Assembly: GCF_003722075.1 (NCBI RefSeq)
Contig: NZ_RDSK01000016.1
Span: 1 to 64,000, forward strand
Source: Methanohalophilus sp. RSK
GTDB taxonomy: Archaea; Halobacteriota; Methanosarcinia; Methanosarcinales; Methanosarcinaceae
Length of the DNA stretch: 64,000 nt
Direction: 5' to 3'
Part shown: piece after piece, positions 38,301 to 47,104 of the stretch
Layout of the letters: the number at the start of each line of letters is the position of its first letter
How positions within the stretch are numbered: position 1 is the stretch's first letter
Position numbers and translations under genes: made by a program
The notes under the pieces: model-generated
Database searches by the model: none
What the model was told of the DNA's origin: nothing
Seen by the model: only the letters and a program-made list of their open reading frames with translations

Positions 38301-38521
38301 ATGGATTTGTAACGAAGTATGGAGTCTTTGATAATTTTGTTCCAGGCGGTACCCAGATGTATATGTCCGGTAGTATATGGCGGGCCGTCCACAAAGAAAA
38401 ATCGCTTATCTCCACGGCGATGTTCTCTTACTTTCATGTAGGCATTGTTATCCTCCCAGAAATGGTGGACTTTTTCCTCGATTTTTTGTGCATTATATTG
38501 ATCGGTAACTTCCTTGATCAT
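35351..38521 (-). CDS. ileS: Isoleucine-tRNA ligase
   Basis: The 1056-residue synthetase has the HIGH motif HIHLG near residue 57 ([16 protein letters not shown]), the editing domain ([17 protein letters not shown] near 225), [13 protein letters not shown] near 525 and the KMSKS motif near 595. A long C-terminal anticodon-binding region follows. It lies after a promoter with a TATTTAAA element in a 22-base sequence that is repeated upstream of the next gene. Confidence 0.97.
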   Translation of the reverse strand: MIKEVTDQYNAQKIEEKVHHFWEDNNAYMKVREHRRGDKRFFFVDGPPYTTGHIHLGTAWNKIIKDSILRYKSMNGHDIVDRAGWDMHGLPIEVKVEGVLGFESKKDIESYGVEKFVNKCKEFALKQKDAMTDQFRTLGTWLDWEDPYMTLKDEYIEAAWWTLKQAYEKDLLEVGKRVVNWCPRCETAIADSEVEYEDRTDPSIFIKFAVKDENDTYIVIWTTTPWTIPANMAVAVNPDFEYAKVRALKEDKEEILIMASDLVESVLKKGRYTDYEILETMLGEDVAGMEYKHPLVENIPEQSKFDHRVYLADFVTAENTGCVHIAPGHGVDDFEVGKANDIPAFCPVGSNGHYTNEAGKYEGMNIRDANNVVMEDLDAKGLLLSDDTISHRYGHCWRCKTPIIYLATKQWFIKIGDLKEDMLAEIKKVDWHPDWAGSARFRDWIEGARDWCISRQRYWGIPLPVWRCEACESLKVVGTRKELQEIADVDPNTELHRPYVDDIKLTCDCGGRMSRIEDVFDVWFDSAVASWATLNYPHREDQFKEWWPADFITEGHDQTRGWFYSQLGASMVAFGQAPYKSVLMHGFTLDSTGKKMSKSLGNVVQPHEVIEKYGADSLRCYVLSSSAPWEDLKFNQDELATIHRTINILWNVYRFPLPYMALDEFDPQEVSFEAVEPYLRKEDRWILSRMQSVIEEVDRSMEQYLLHRAIRTINEFVLEDLSRWYIQLIRPRTWNEADDPDKLAVYRVLYDVFVNLCKVIAPFMPHLAEEMYGNIVKNVDQDAALTVHMCNWPKVDESLKDTDLEEKMTAVRAMVEAASNARQKVKRKLRWPVSRIVIEPENRQVYDAVMDLRFVLMDQTNAKDIDLVEVNHSWDELGVEASPNHSAIGPAFKQDAGKVIQYIQKADANELKKGLANGELGITLDGESATLTPEMVKFEDKVPSMVAVADFSGGRIYVDANLTRDIESEGFAREVIRRIQDMRKELDLEVDENIRAHIRIDDERIVDLVLDREDYIAKEVRSQVQVIGFDVDATGTLVKDWNVEGIDVHIGISPAN

Positions 38522-38568
38522 AATAAGTAATCTCCATGAACAGCTGATATTCTGATTATCCTAATACT

Positions 38569-38590
38569 ACAATGGGTTTAAATAATTTAG
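38569..38590 (-). repeat. 22-base repeat carrying the ileS promoter (copy 1)
   Basis: The 22 bases are identical to 40219-40240. They begin ACAATGGG and end AATTTAG, with TTTAAATA in the middle. On the minus strand this gives the TATA-like TTATTTAAA about 55 bases before the ileS ATG, a workable archaeal promoter. Confidence 0.6.
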
Positions 38591-38673
38591 CTTAAAATAA
38601 TTCGTGAATCTTTCATAATGAATATCAAAATGGTTGCTGGGATCCAATTTTTAAGAAACATAATATACATGTC

Positions 38674-40119
38674 TCAATGCAGGTTTGAATCTTCATTTAA
38701 TATTCTTAGCAGTTCAATTATGGAATAGGCTGCACGAGTGACTCCCATACTGCGGCTATCGGTATCTGTACCCGCCACATAAAGATTCTTTACGGGTGTT
38801 CTTATCCCTGCAAAATGGCCATTTATTGTAACTGCAGCTTTTTCAGGAATGGTTACCTGATCATGTTGCATTTCCACATGATTCTGGATATCAGGAACAG
38901 CTTTGTATATGGTCTCATGGGCTTTTTTTATTTCTTTCTTTTCAGGAGATGATTCATCTATTGCAAAAGCAAAACCTACAAGTTGTTTCCCCGGCGGGGC
39001 AAGGGTTGGGTCATAGTTACTTATTGGCATTGCCCAATAGGCATTATCCTTAAACCAGATTTCAGAACCCCTGTAGTTGAAATCCTTCCTGACCTCATCA
39101 AGACCCAGCCATACAGTCAGGCTCTTACTATTAACAATTCCATTCAACTCCTCGATATAATTGCGGGGTAAATCCTGCACTAATTCGGGTAAGTGCTTTA
39201 CAAAACCGGTGTGTATGACTATGTCTGCAAAATATATTTCGTCGCTTTCCACTCCTGTTACCTGACCGTTTTCAACAAGTATCTTTTTAGCCTTACTTTC
39301 CGTCTTTATACCAACTGAATCGGGTAATGAATACAGGATGGCATTGAGCAGTGCTTTGAGACCTTTTCTTGGATATCCCTGCGAATAGTTTGCCTTGTTT
39401 GTTGCAAGTCTTCCAAGAGATGAAAACTGGCTTGATACACTATTAAACCGAAGTTGTAGTTGATTGTGATAATTTGCAGGGATGATGGATTGGAGAATAG
39501 ATTCCACAGGCGGTCTGTCAGGTTTTGATACAATACTGGCAAATTGTGCCTGTGTAATACTGTCCCTGACAAAACTGCTCCCTGTTAATATCCTGTGCAC
39601 CGAGGTTTCCTTCATTGACTTACCGGAGAGGAAATGAGAGATTGCATCAACAAAATTATATGAATCGGTGGATAGGGTCTTTGGCAGTGCATCGTATACA
39701 GATTTTTTTGAAAGATCGACACCGAAGGTAGAAAATGTCAATTCTTTGGTGAGGGTCTGTGCGATAAGTAATCTGTCTTTGCGGGGCAATGCGTCAAATA
39801 CAGCAAATTCCTTGAGATTAGAAGGTACTTTTAGAAAATTGCTTTCCGTTCTGACAAAATAATTTCCGTAATCTTCGAAAATAGGAAGATAGTCAAAGTA
39901 ATTCTCCATCAATCTTCTCAAGGGACCTGCTTCCAGATGGGTTATTGCATGGGGGCCTGTATCGACCTGGAAACCATCAACATCGTAACTGTTACAGTTC
40001 CCTCCAACCTGGCGATTTTTTTCAAGTACCAGTACTTTCTTTCCGTGCTTTGAAAGTGTCAGTGCGGCAAGCAGGCCTGTTGCTCCTGCACCAATCACAA
40101 TGACATCATATTTATTCAT
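38674..40119 (-). CDS. Phytoene desaturase-like FAD oxidoreductase
   Basis: A 481-residue flavoprotein with the dinucleotide-binding start DVIVIGAGATGLLAALTLSKHGKKVLVLEKN and GGNCNSYDVDGFQVDTGPHAI, as in phytoene desaturases. The C-terminal FAD motif is NLYVAGTDTDSRSMGVTRAAYS. Relatives act in carotenoid or isoprenoid redox chemistry; archaeal members include prenyl reductases, so the exact reaction is open. It is an isolated gene on this strand. Confidence 0.85.
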   Translation of the reverse strand: MNKYDVIVIGAGATGLLAALTLSKHGKKVLVLEKNRQVGGNCNSYDVDGFQVDTGPHAITHLEAGPLRRLMENYFDYLPIFEDYGNYFVRTESNFLKVPSNLKEFAVFDALPRKDRLLIAQTLTKELTFSTFGVDLSKKSVYDALPKTLSTDSYNFVDAISHFLSGKSMKETSVHRILTGSSFVRDSITQAQFASIVSKPDRPPVESILQSIIPANYHNQLQLRFNSVSSQFSSLGRLATNKANYSQGYPRKGLKALLNAILYSLPDSVGIKTESKAKKILVENGQVTGVESDEIYFADIVIHTGFVKHLPELVQDLPRNYIEELNGIVNSKSLTVWLGLDEVRKDFNYRGSEIWFKDNAYWAMPISNYDPTLAPPGKQLVGFAFAIDESSPEKKEIKKAHETIYKAVPDIQNHVEMQHDQVTIPEKAAVTINGHFAGIRTPVKNLYVAGTDTDSRSMGVTRAAYSIIELLRILNEDSNLH

Positions 40120-40218
40120 AATATTCCCCTTTAATGACCCTGAAAATTCAGATTATTCTGTGAATTCATATATGTAATAGATAATCACGATTACCAGATG
40201 TATTTTTTACTAAATACG

Positions 40219-40240
40219 ACAATGGGTTTAAATAATTTAG
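40219..40240 (-). repeat. 22-base promoter repeat (copy 2)
   Basis: Identical to 38569-38590, same orientation. It lies about 100 bases before the oxidoreductase start (minus strand) and 90 before the PUA-protein start (plus strand), so it may serve either gene. The flanks also share the pattern TA-TAC-AC on the left. Confidence 0.6.
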
Positions 40241-40329
40241 GCAAAGTGAACCAATCAGGTTATGCATAAAGGTTTAAATCCTTATGACAGCTTTTATTCT
40301 ACTACAATCAGATTATCCGTCCGGGTGAT

Positions 40330-40812
40330 ATGTTGAAGGTAAAATCAAGGGTACAATTGAGGAAATCCGATAGGAAGAAACTTTTTGAAGGAATGGAAGA
40401 AAAGTTTGGCAAGATTAGCCGTCTTGAAGATAGTAAAATAGAAAGTGCCCGGGCAGATGACATGGAAGTCCTCATCGTAGAGGGCAAAATCTTATTCTTC
40501 AAATATGAGGAAGACTGGCATCCTACAGTTAGGGGTGTGCTTGAATATGGTATAAATGAATACGTGGTAGTTGTGGACCAGGGTGCCGTTAAATTTGTAA
40601 TTAATGGCGCGGATATAATGAGTCCGGGTATTGTTTCGGCAGATCCTGTTATCAAAGAAGGGGACATTGTCGTTATAAAAGAGGAAGCTCATAATAAACC
40701 ATTGGCTATCGGCAAGGCCCTTGTTGCGGGAGCCGGGATGGTTGCGGATTCAGGCAAAGCAGTAGAATCCCTGCATTATGTGGGTGATGAGTTCTGGAAT
40801 CTGGAACTTTAA
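40330..40812 (+). CDS. PUA-domain RNA-binding protein (MCT-1-like)
   Basis: A 160-residue protein with an N-terminal domain MLKVKSRVQLRKSDRKKLFE and a C-terminal PUA domain (about 75-155): QGAVKFVINGADIMSPGIV, GDIVVIKEE, KPLAIGKALV. The layout is that of the archaeal arCOG00985 group related to MCT-1 and the C-terminal parts of tRNA-guanine transglycosylases. It probably binds tRNA or rRNA. SepF follows on the same strand. Confidence 0.88.
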   Translation: MLKVKSRVQLRKSDRKKLFEGMEEKFGKISRLEDSKIESARADDMEVLIVEGKILFFKYEEDWHPTVRGVLEYGINEYVVVVDQGAVKFVINGADIMSPGIVSADPVIKEGDIVVIKEEAHNKPLAIGKALVAGAGMVADSGKAVESLHYVGDEFWNLEL

Positions 40813-40887
40813 GACAAAGATATCTTTAAAATATAATGAACGTTATAAGGACATTAGTTCTTTAATTCAAAATAAAAGGTGCGGACT

Positions 40888-41265
40888 ATGGCATTCATGG
40901 ACAAATTGTTCGGAAGTGGAACTAAAGCTACTTCTTCTGCAGAGGAGTACACGGAACTTGATCTTGGTAAATATGAAGAGGTAATGGATGAAGAACCTGC
41001 TGAAACTTACGTAAGGGTTGCTGAACTTACCAATCTTAATGAATTACCGTCCCTTAAAAAGGAAATATATGACGGTAATATCCTTATGATTGATATTTCC
41101 AATATAAAGGCTGATAAATTGATGTTGGACCGTGCTTTGAAAGATCTCAAGGAAGTTATAATCGATGTCCACGGTGATATCGCGGGGATTAAAGAAGATC
41201 AGGTATTGGTAACACCAACCGGCGTAAAAATAGACAGGTCCAAGGTAATTGGTGGGAGATATTGA
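40888..41265 (+). CDS. sepF: Cell division protein SepF
   Basis: A 125-residue protein from ATG 40888 (AGGTG seven bases ahead). It has an amphipathic N-terminus MAFMDKLFGSG, an acidic linker, and the SepF core VRVAELTNLNELPSLKKEIYDGNILMIDI ... IAGIKEDQVLVTPTGVKIDRS. Archaeal SepF binds FtsZ and tethers it to the membrane via the N-terminal helix. Its stop overlaps the ZPR1 start. Confidence 0.93.
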   Translation: MAFMDKLFGSGTKATSSAEEYTELDLGKYEEVMDEEPAETYVRVAELTNLNELPSLKKEIYDGNILMIDISNIKADKLMLDRALKDLKEVIIDVHGDIAGIKEDQVLVTPTGVKIDRSKVIGGRY

Positions 41266-41912
41266 ACCCAGAAAGCGAAAGGAAAGAGGGATTTGATACC
41301 CAAACCACATGTCCTCTTTGCCATAATGAAATGATCATACACTGGCAGAGTGACGATATACCTTTTTTTGGTGAAGTTATGTATGTAACGAGCCGTTGCG
41401 GGTGTGGTTTTCGTTTTACAGACACTATGATCCTGGCTCAGAAAGAGCCGATACGTTGTGAATTGAAAATAGAAAAGGAGGAAGACCTTAACTGCAGGGT
41501 TATCCGGTCAATATCGGGAACTATAAGAATTCCTGAACTTGGTATTGTTGTCGAACCAGGTAATGTTTCTGATTCCTATGTGACAAATATAGAAGGATTG
41601 CTCTACAGAGTCAGGGATGTAGTGGAAACTGCAATAAAATGGTCGGAAGATGATCCGGAAAAAGAGGCTGCAGGGAAAAACATTCTGGAAAGGTTGAATG
41701 ATACACTTTCCAGCAAGGCTAATCTTACCGTCATAATGGAAGATCCACTGGGTAACAGTACTATTATATCTGAGAAGGCTTCATGCAGCAATCTTACTCC
41801 GGAGGAGGCATCAGCACTTAAGACAGGGATGGTAATTCTGGATGCTGATTCCGCTGATCTTAAGGTTGACACCTCTGAAAATATCCAACCTCTTGGAAAT
41901 GACTATAAATAA
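41262..41912 (+). CDS. ZPR1-type zinc-finger protein
   Basis: A 216-residue protein that starts at TTG 41262, overlapping the SepF stop, with GGTGGGAG ahead. The zinc ribbon is CPLCHNEM ... CGCGFR (residues about 17-50), followed by the ZPR1 beta domain with [29 protein letters not shown] and [11 protein letters not shown]. Eukaryotic ZPR1 binds eEF1A; the archaeal role is undefined. Confidence 0.9.
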   Translation: MNPESERKEGFDTQTTCPLCHNEMIIHWQSDDIPFFGEVMYVTSRCGCGFRFTDTMILAQKEPIRCELKIEKEEDLNCRVIRSISGTIRIPELGIVVEPGNVSDSYVTNIEGLLYRVRDVVETAIKWSEDDPEKEAAGKNILERLNDTLSSKANLTVIMEDPLGNSTIISEKASCSNLTPEEASALKTGMVILDADSADLKVDTSENIQPLGNDYK

Positions 41913-41961
41913 TGGGTCTATTTATCTTCGCAGGATTTTAAAAACAATTTCTGGTGACTTT

Positions 41962-43398
41962 ATGGGCGAACAGGAAAAAGAAGCATCACTGCCATCAAAA
42001 GACAATTTCAGTGAATGGTATAATGAATTACTCCAAATTGCAAAGATAATGGATGTACGTTACCCTGTAAAGGGTCTCTATGTATGGCATCCCTTCGGTT
42101 TTACTATCAGAAAAAAATCATATTCTATTATGAGGGAACTTCTTGATAGGGACCACGAAGAAACAATGTTTCCTCTGCTTGTCCCTGAACCCGAGTTTAT
42201 GAAAGAGGCACAGCACATAAAGGGATTTGAGGATGAGGTCTACTGGGTGACCCATGGGGGCACATCTCCTCTTGAAGTAAATCTTGCATTGCGTCCCACA
42301 AGTGAAACTGCCATATATCCGATGTATAAACTCTGGGTGCGCTCTCATGCAGACCTCCCGCTGCGCCTGTATCAGATTGTCAACACATTCCGTTATGAGA
42401 CAAAACATACGCGTCCCCTTATACGCCTTCGGGAAATCACTTCTTTCAAGGAAGCGCATACGGTGCATGCTACATGGGATGAAGCAGCTTGGCAGGTAGA
42501 TGAGGCCATCAGGATCTATGCTGAATTCTACCGCAGGCTTGCGATACCGATACTGTCTTCCAGAAGACCCGAATGGGACAAGTTTCCGGGTGCGGATTAT
42601 ACTATTGCTGTTGATTCATTGATGCCTGACGGGAGGACGCTTCAGGTAGGTACTGCTCACCATTTGGGCGACAATTTTGCAAAGACTTTTGAAATAACCT
42701 ATGAAGATTCTGAAGGGGAGCAGATATATGCTCATCAGACCTGTTATGGTGTATCCGAACGCTGCCTAGCAGCACTAATTTCTACTCATGGTGATGACAA
42801 GGGACTTGTACTTCCACCTGAGGTCGCCCCGGTACAGGTTGTCATCATTCCGATTATATTCAAAAAGCCTGAAGAAGTTCTTGCAGCCTGTGAAAAGGTC
42901 TCAGAAGAGCTCAAGGATGCCGGTATTAAGGTCAAGATTGATGATAGCGATAAGCGCCCTGGTGCCAAATATTACAAATGGGAGATGCAGGGTGTACCTA
43001 TCAGGTTGGAAATTGGTCCCCGTGACCTGAAAAATAAGGCAGCAATGATGGCAAGAAGGGACACCGGTGAGAAAGAACAGATTCCACTTGAAGATATATC
43101 TACAACAATAAAGGAGACCTTCGCAGGTATACATAAAAACCTGTATTCACAGGCCGAGGTCCAATTACAGGAGCATATTTTCCTTTGTGAGGGTCTGGAA
43201 GGGATCAAAGAAAAACTGGCTCATGGAATTGTTCAGACTTACTGGTGTGGAAATGAGGATTGCGGTAAAGAGATGGAAGATGTCATTGGAGCCGGAATAC
43301 TTGGAATACCGAATGAACAACCTGATTGTAAGGGTAAAAAATGCCCTCTGTGTGGTGAAGAGGCAGTCAATTCCATTTATATTGCAAGAACCTATTGA
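41962..43398 (+). CDS. proS: Proline-tRNA ligase, archaeal type
   Basis: A 478-residue class II synthetase from ATG 41962, which has GGTGA upstream; the longer frame includes the end of ZPR1. Motif 1 lies around [23 protein letters not shown], motif 2 around [25 protein letters not shown] and motif 3 includes [14 protein letters not shown]. The anticodon domain and a Cys-rich C-terminal zinc domain (CPLCGEE) follow, which is the archaeal/eukaryotic type. Confidence 0.96.
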   Translation: MGEQEKEASLPSKDNFSEWYNELLQIAKIMDVRYPVKGLYVWHPFGFTIRKKSYSIMRELLDRDHEETMFPLLVPEPEFMKEAQHIKGFEDEVYWVTHGGTSPLEVNLALRPTSETAIYPMYKLWVRSHADLPLRLYQIVNTFRYETKHTRPLIRLREITSFKEAHTVHATWDEAAWQVDEAIRIYAEFYRRLAIPILSSRRPEWDKFPGADYTIAVDSLMPDGRTLQVGTAHHLGDNFAKTFEITYEDSEGEQIYAHQTCYGVSERCLAALISTHGDDKGLVLPPEVAPVQVVIIPIIFKKPEEVLAACEKVSEELKDAGIKVKIDDSDKRPGAKYYKWEMQGVPIRLEIGPRDLKNKAAMMARRDTGEKEQIPLEDISTTIKETFAGIHKNLYSQAEVQLQEHIFLCEGLEGIKEKLAHGIVQTYWCGNEDCGKEMEDVIGAGILGIPNEQPDCKGKKCPLCGEEAVNSIYIARTY

Positions 43399-43424
43399 AT
43401 TTATAAAGTAAAACAGTGATAATC

Positions 43425-44480
43425 ATGGATTCATTCCTACCTGGACATAAAGATGTACCTGAAAAGCCGCTTTTCGTATGCGTGCTTTCCAACACTGAAA
43501 CTGCATATATAGAGGGTCTTTCAGCCGCAGGAAAGAGTGCCAAACTGACAGATTATACTCCTGCAGGAGATGCTGAAGTGCTGGAAACGGGACATATCAT
43601 AAGTGTTCCCGTACTCCCTATGACTCCTCCTTTTAACACTCCTACGCCAGGGCTTACTACCCGGGCCGTTCTGGTTACTACGGGAGTTCCTCATGTGTTT
43701 GTGCGTGCGGGTATGAAGCTCACTCCTAAAGTCCCTATGCTAGACCTTGAAGTTCCTGCAGGGGCTGATATACGTAATAAAATCGCAGTAGATGATCCGC
43801 ACACCGTTTTCAAACGTGCAGAAGAAATAGGAAAGAACCTTAAAGGAAAGTCTGATTTCATAGTTATTGGGGAGAGTATTCCCGGTGGGACGACAACTGC
43901 TCAGGCGGTTCTTAACGCTCTGGGATATGATGGAAAAGTGAGTAGTAGTGCTTCAGTGAATCCTATAGGGCTGAAAGCACAGGTTGTAAAGCAAGCTCTT
44001 GAGTCTTCAGATATCACTCACGGAAAACTCAGGCAGGATCCTCTTGAAGCTGTACGCTGTGTGGGTGATCCCATGATGCCTGCGGTTGCCGGACTTGTTT
44101 CAGGTATAGGTAATGGTACACGTGTAATTCTTGCAGGTGGAACACAGATGGCTGCCGTATTCAGTATCATAAAACATATGGGAATGGATACGAGTAATCT
44201 TTCCATTGTTACTACTAGCTATGTGGCAAATGATGAAACTGCAAATTTCCGTGATTTGGCAAAACAAATAGGAGTAGATATGTTTGCTGAAGATCTTGGA
44301 TTTGGCAAATCTAAACTTGTAGGCCTCCAGCAGTATGAAAAGGGCTATGTGAAAGAAGGAGTCGGTGCAGGTGGGGCCTTTTATATGGGACGTTTGTTGG
44401 GTCACTCCCGTCAGGAAATGACGGCACAGGTGGAGAAGATTTGCATTGAACTGGCAGATCTGCTTGAAGATTATGAGTAA
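43425..44480 (+). CDS. CobT-like nicotinate-nucleotide phosphoribosyltransferase family
   Basis: A 351-residue protein of the archaeal TIGR00303 group, related to CobT. It includes TETAYIEGLSAAGKSAKLTDYTPAGDAE, TPTPGLTTRAVLVTTG, GESIPGGTTTAQAVLNALGYDGKVSSS and GGTQMAAVFSIIKH. It is expected to act on the lower ligand of cobamides. The preferred start is ATG 43425; an earlier GTG (43416) also fits. It follows proS closely (26 bases). Confidence 0.85.
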   Translation: MDSFLPGHKDVPEKPLFVCVLSNTETAYIEGLSAAGKSAKLTDYTPAGDAEVLETGHIISVPVLPMTPPFNTPTPGLTTRAVLVTTGVPHVFVRAGMKLTPKVPMLDLEVPAGADIRNKIAVDDPHTVFKRAEEIGKNLKGKSDFIVIGESIPGGTTTAQAVLNALGYDGKVSSSASVNPIGLKAQVVKQALESSDITHGKLRQDPLEAVRCVGDPMMPAVAGLVSGIGNGTRVILAGGTQMAAVFSIIKHMGMDTSNLSIVTTSYVANDETANFRDLAKQIGVDMFAEDLGFGKSKLVGLQQYEKGYVKEGVGAGGAFYMGRLLGHSRQEMTAQVEKICIELADLLEDYE

Positions 44481-44521
44481 ATCCATTACATATTTGCCAG
44501 GTTTTCCGCCTCTGCACCGGT

Positions 44522-44536
44522 AAATATATTATATAT
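44522..44536 (+). promoter_or_regulatory. TATA box for tRNA-Trp
   Basis: AAATATATTATATAT is a strong A/T element about 48 bases before the tRNA. A start near 44555 would give a short 5' leader for RNase P to remove. Confidence 0.5.
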
Positions 44537-44583
44537 GAGGTGTATTGGGTGGATGCTTACACGTTTCATGCAACGTGTTTTGC

Positions 44584-44783
44584 GGGGCTGTGGCCTAGCC
44601 AGGAATGGCGACGGGCTCCAGCGGATAAATGATGAACAACGGGTCTACTGAGGCTTGCCCGACGGGGTTTGCCAGTGAGGAACCGTTGGAGCACTGATAT
44701 GTGTTCATAAGAACAGTCAAAGCTGCTAAGCGCAGTTGTTCGGAGAGACCCGTCGATCGTGAGTTCGAATCTCACCAGCCCCA
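44584..44783 (+). tRNA. tRNA-Trp (anticodon CCA) with 126-base intron
   Basis: Exons are 44584-44621 and 44748-44783; the acceptor is GGGGCTG / CAGCCCC. The mature anticodon loop is CTCCAGA with stem ACGGG / CCCGT, giving anticodon CCA. The two splice sites fit a bulge-helix-bulge: the helix CTCC / GGAG is flanked by the 3-base bulges AGC and AGA, cut after the second base of each. The intron is at the canonical position 37/38. CCA is not encoded. Confidence 0.95.
44622..44747 (+). ncRNA. tRNA-Trp intron encoding a box C/D methylation guide
   Basis: The intron carries box C ATGATGA (44629-44635), D' CTGA (44648-44651), a C'-like AGTGAGG (44674-44680) and box D CTGA (44694-44697). The D' guide ACGGGTCT pairs with AGACCCGT at the intron/exon 2 junction and, by the fifth-base rule, selects C44749, tRNA position 39. 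The D guide pairs with GCTCCAGCGG at the exon 1/intron junction and selects C44618, position 34. Both targets span splice junctions, so modification must come before splicing. This matches the known Haloferax volcanii tRNA-Trp intron, which guides positions 34 and 39 (Cm34 and Um39 there; C39 here). Confidence 0.9.
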
Positions 44784-44812
44784 CGTTTTTCTTTTCTTTT
44801 GTAACACAAACC

Positions 44813-44819
44813 TTTAAAT
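44813..44819 (+). promoter_or_regulatory. TATA box for the rpl15e operon
   Basis: TTTAAAT in a stretch following the tRNA terminator-like T run. A start 22-27 bases downstream puts the 5' end near 44840-44845, right at the left arm of the folded leader. Confidence 0.5.
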
Positions 44820-44844
44820 CATATTGCCGTCGTATTAGCGGCGT

Positions 44845-44911
44845 GTTTCATCTACGGGAAAAAGTCCCGTTGGAGTGTGGCCTTAATGGCTGAACCGTCA
44901 ATGAATGAAAC
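44845..44911 (+). promoter_or_regulatory. Foldable leader before rpl15e
   Basis: A 7-bp helix GTTTCAT / ATGAAAC (44845-44851 and 44905-44911) closes a leader that ends directly before the AAGGTGA ribosome site. Inside are the perfect hairpin ACGGGA-AAAAG-TCCCGT (44854-44870) and a smaller stem GCC / GGC (44880-44890). Opening or closing the outer helix would change access to the ribosome site. Such leaders often let a ribosomal protein repress its own mRNA; that role is inferred. Confidence 0.4.
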
Positions 44912-44922
44912 AAGGTGAAATA

Positions 44923-45513
44923 ATGTCAAAATCATTTTACAGTTATGTGAGAGACGCATGGAAAAGACCTGATGATTCTTATGTAAAGGATCTCAGATGG
45001 GAAAGACTCCAGGAATGGAGACGTGAAGGCTCAGTAACCCGTGTAAAAAGGCCTACCCGTGTAGATCGTGCACGTTCCCTTGGGTATAAGGCAAAACAGG
45101 GAATCACAGTCGTACGTGTAAAGGTACATCGTGGAAGCAGGCGTAATTCCCGTTATATGCGTGGAAGAAGGACCCAGCACATGGGTAAAAATAAGATCAC
45201 AGGAGAAAAGAGTCTCCAGAGAATTGCCGAGGAAAGGGCTTCACGCCGCCATCCTAACATGGAAGTACTCAACTCTTACTGGGTAGGGGAAGATGGAAAG
45301 AATAAATGGTTTGAAGCAATTCTTGTGGATCCATTCCATCCTGCTATTGTTAAAGACAAGGACCTCAACTGGGTGTGTGACAGTTCCAGCCGCGGACGTA
45401 CTTTCCGTGGAAAAACAAGCGCAGGAAGAAAGAGTCGAGGTATGCGCAGTAAAGGAACCGGTACGGAGAAAACCAGGCCGAGTGTCCGGTCCAACAATAA
45501 CCAGAGCAAGTGA
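44923..45513 (+). CDS. rpl15e: Ribosomal protein eL15 (L15e)
   Basis: A 196-residue basic protein that starts [15 protein letters not shown] and contains [19 protein letters not shown], the conserved eL15 segments. ATG 44923 is chosen because eL15 starts here and AAGGTGA precedes it; a frame from 44905 adds six residues. The gene begins the long information-processing cluster, and its stop overlaps the next start. Confidence 0.96.
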   Translation: MSKSFYSYVRDAWKRPDDSYVKDLRWERLQEWRREGSVTRVKRPTRVDRARSLGYKAKQGITVVRVKVHRGSRRNSRYMRGRRTQHMGKNKITGEKSLQRIAEERASRRHPNMEVLNSYWVGEDGKNKWFEAILVDPFHPAIVKDKDLNWVCDSSSRGRTFRGKTSAGRKSRGMRSKGTGTEKTRPSVRSNNNQSK

Positions 45514-45965
45514 TTCACTATATAACATTGCGCGTAACTGCGCATGCAACCGAAGACAGGGACAGGGTAGTCTCGTCCCTGAAATTTCTTTTACCGGATA
45601 TTATCTGTAACTCTCCGGATATCGATGAGCAGATAAATTCTCTGGTTGTGGATGGACATTACGGTAATCCGATGGTTTTGTACAGTCTGGATTTTAAGCG
45701 CAAGGCTGAAACTTCCGCTTTTATGGATCGGTTGGTTTCGGAATTATCCAAATCACAAAGAGATGAACTTGTTCGTCAACTTGATGAGCGTCTTGATGAT
45801 CAGCTGATGCTGCATCTACGATTTAGCAAGCAGGACGCATATTCAGGAAAACTGGTTATGGAATCATCTTCCGATTCGATTGCTGTCAAAATAAAAATCG
45901 CCACTTACCCTAAAGACAGAAATAAAGCCCTTGAAATGCTGGAGGATTTTTTTGCGCAGATCTGA
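45510..45965 (+). CDS. Exosome-associated RNA-binding protein (COG1325)
   Basis: A 151-residue protein that begins at GTG 45510 within the eL15 stop (GTGA). It is of the archaeal COG1325/DUF54 type, predicted to bind RNA in the exosome neighbourhood: [38 protein letters not shown], and [17 protein letters not shown]. It overlaps the RNase P gene by 14 bases. Confidence 0.85.
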   Translation: MIHYITLRVTAHATEDRDRVVSSLKFLLPDIICNSPDIDEQINSLVVDGHYGNPMVLYSLDFKRKAETSAFMDRLVSELSKSQRDELVRQLDERLDDQLMLHLRFSKQDAYSGKLVMESSSDSIAVKIKIATYPKDRNKALEMLEDFFAQI

Positions 45966-46668
45966 TTACTATGACTTGAATGTCCATGTGCTTCCGGATG
46001 GTTCAAGTTCTGTAAACCAGATGCTTTCAGTTGCAAACCATCTTGGATATTCAGGAATTGGTGTAACGAATCATATTGATAAACAACCACCATCTGATGG
46101 TTCGCATGAAGATATAGAACAGATTCAGGGAGTGGAGATAAAAGTCCGTAATTCTTCAAAACTTCATGGTCTCGTTGGGAAGTTTCGCAAGAAAGTAGAT
46201 GTTCTTGTGGTCCACGGAGGCAGCGAATCCATAAATCGCAGTGCTGTAGAAAATTCCAATGTAGATGTCCTGACTAATCTTCATACAGGCAGAGACAATG
46301 GTTTTAATCATGTTCTTGCAAAATCAGCCCATGATAATGAAGTGGCGATCGCATTCAACTTTGATGCCATAATCAAACAGAGAGGCGGAAGGCGTGTACA
46401 TGCTCTGGGACATTTCAGGAAAAATTTACAACTTGCAAGAAAATACAATGTTCCCACAATACTTACGAGCAATGCAATGTCTTGCTATGACATGCGGGCT
46501 CCCCGGGAAATGATTGCGCTTGCCGGGTTGTTTGGTATGGAAGCGGATGAAGCAAATGCAGCTTTGAGCACTATTCCGGAAGGAATTATTAAACGCAACA
46601 GAAGAAATACCTCAACTCCGCAAGGTGTTCGCATTATTCAATACAATAGTCAGGAGCTTTGTTTATGA
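45952..46668 (+). CDS. rnp3: RNase P protein component 3 (Rpp30)
   Basis: About 238 residues starting at TTG 45952, with GGAGG seven bases ahead. The protein begins [19 protein letters not shown] and has the PHP-like fold pattern of Rpp30: GIGVTNHID, VLVVHGGSESINRSAVEN, VAIAFNFDAII and VPTILTSNAMSCYDMRAPREMIAL. It is a subunit of the RNase P that trims tRNA 5' ends. The stop overlaps the Pop5 start. Confidence 0.92.
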   Translation: MRRSDYYDLNVHVLPDGSSSVNQMLSVANHLGYSGIGVTNHIDKQPPSDGSHEDIEQIQGVEIKVRNSSKLHGLVGKFRKKVDVLVVHGGSESINRSAVENSNVDVLTNLHTGRDNGFNHVLAKSAHDNEVAIAFNFDAIIKQRGGRRVHALGHFRKNLQLARKYNVPTILTSNAMSCYDMRAPREMIALAGLFGMEADEANAALSTIPEGIIKRNRRNTSTPQGVRIIQYNSQELCL

Positions 46669-47033
46669 AAGTACTCCCTCCTACTCTTCGGGACCCGAAA
46701 AGGTATCTTGCACTGGAATTAATATGCGAGGTGCGGGTTTCACGGGAGGATTTCCTTAATGAGGTTTTTTCCAATTCTGCTGCATTAATTGGAGATTTTG
46801 GTTCAAGTCAGGCCAGTATCAGGCTACTGGATTTTAATGATAATATGGGTATACTTCGCTGTAAGCGAGGTTCAGAAGACCTGACCCGGGCTATACTTGC
46901 TACAATTACAAGAGTAGATGGTTATCCTGCAATTGTAAATGTGCTTGGAATTGCAGGTACTGTGCGATCGGCAACCGAAAAGTACATTGAAAAAAGGGAT
47001 TCATATAGCGTCCCTGACGACAAACACATATAA
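46665..47033 (+). CDS. rnp2: RNase P protein component 2 (Pop5)
   Basis: A 122-residue protein from ATG 46665, with AGGAG nine bases ahead; the start overlaps the rnp3 stop. It has the Pop5 features LPPTLRDPKRYLALEL, SSQASIRLLDFNDNMGILRCKRGSEDLTRAIL and ATITRVDGYPAIVNVLGIAGTVRSA. It pairs with Rpp30 in archaeal RNase P. Confidence 0.93.
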   Translation: MKVLPPTLRDPKRYLALELICEVRVSREDFLNEVFSNSAALIGDFGSSQASIRLLDFNDNMGILRCKRGSEDLTRAILATITRVDGYPAIVNVLGIAGTVRSATEKYIEKRDSYSVPDDKHI

Positions 47034-47043
47034 ATGGATAGAA

Positions 47044-47055
47044 ACTATATTATAC
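47044..47055 (+). promoter_or_regulatory. Internal TATA box before psmA
   Basis: ACTATATTATAC lies about 50 bases before the psmA ATG, in the only sizeable gap (71 bases) of this part of the cluster. It suggests that psmA onward can be transcribed from its own promoter. Confidence 0.45.
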
Positions 47056-47104
47056 GTTGTTATCGATACCACGTGCATAAGAATTAATAGGAGATAGATA
47101 CGAA

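Noticed and set aside
44566-44784. A 72-codon minus-strand frame over tRNA-Trp
   Set aside because: It covers the tRNA exons and intron in antisense and its protein has no meaning beyond that.
23461-44842. Three hairpins sharing GTCGTA (23461, 27479, 44826) as a dispersed repeat family
   Set aside because: The stems differ outside the six shared bases and the contexts differ (spacer, terminator, promoter), so chance is the simpler reading.
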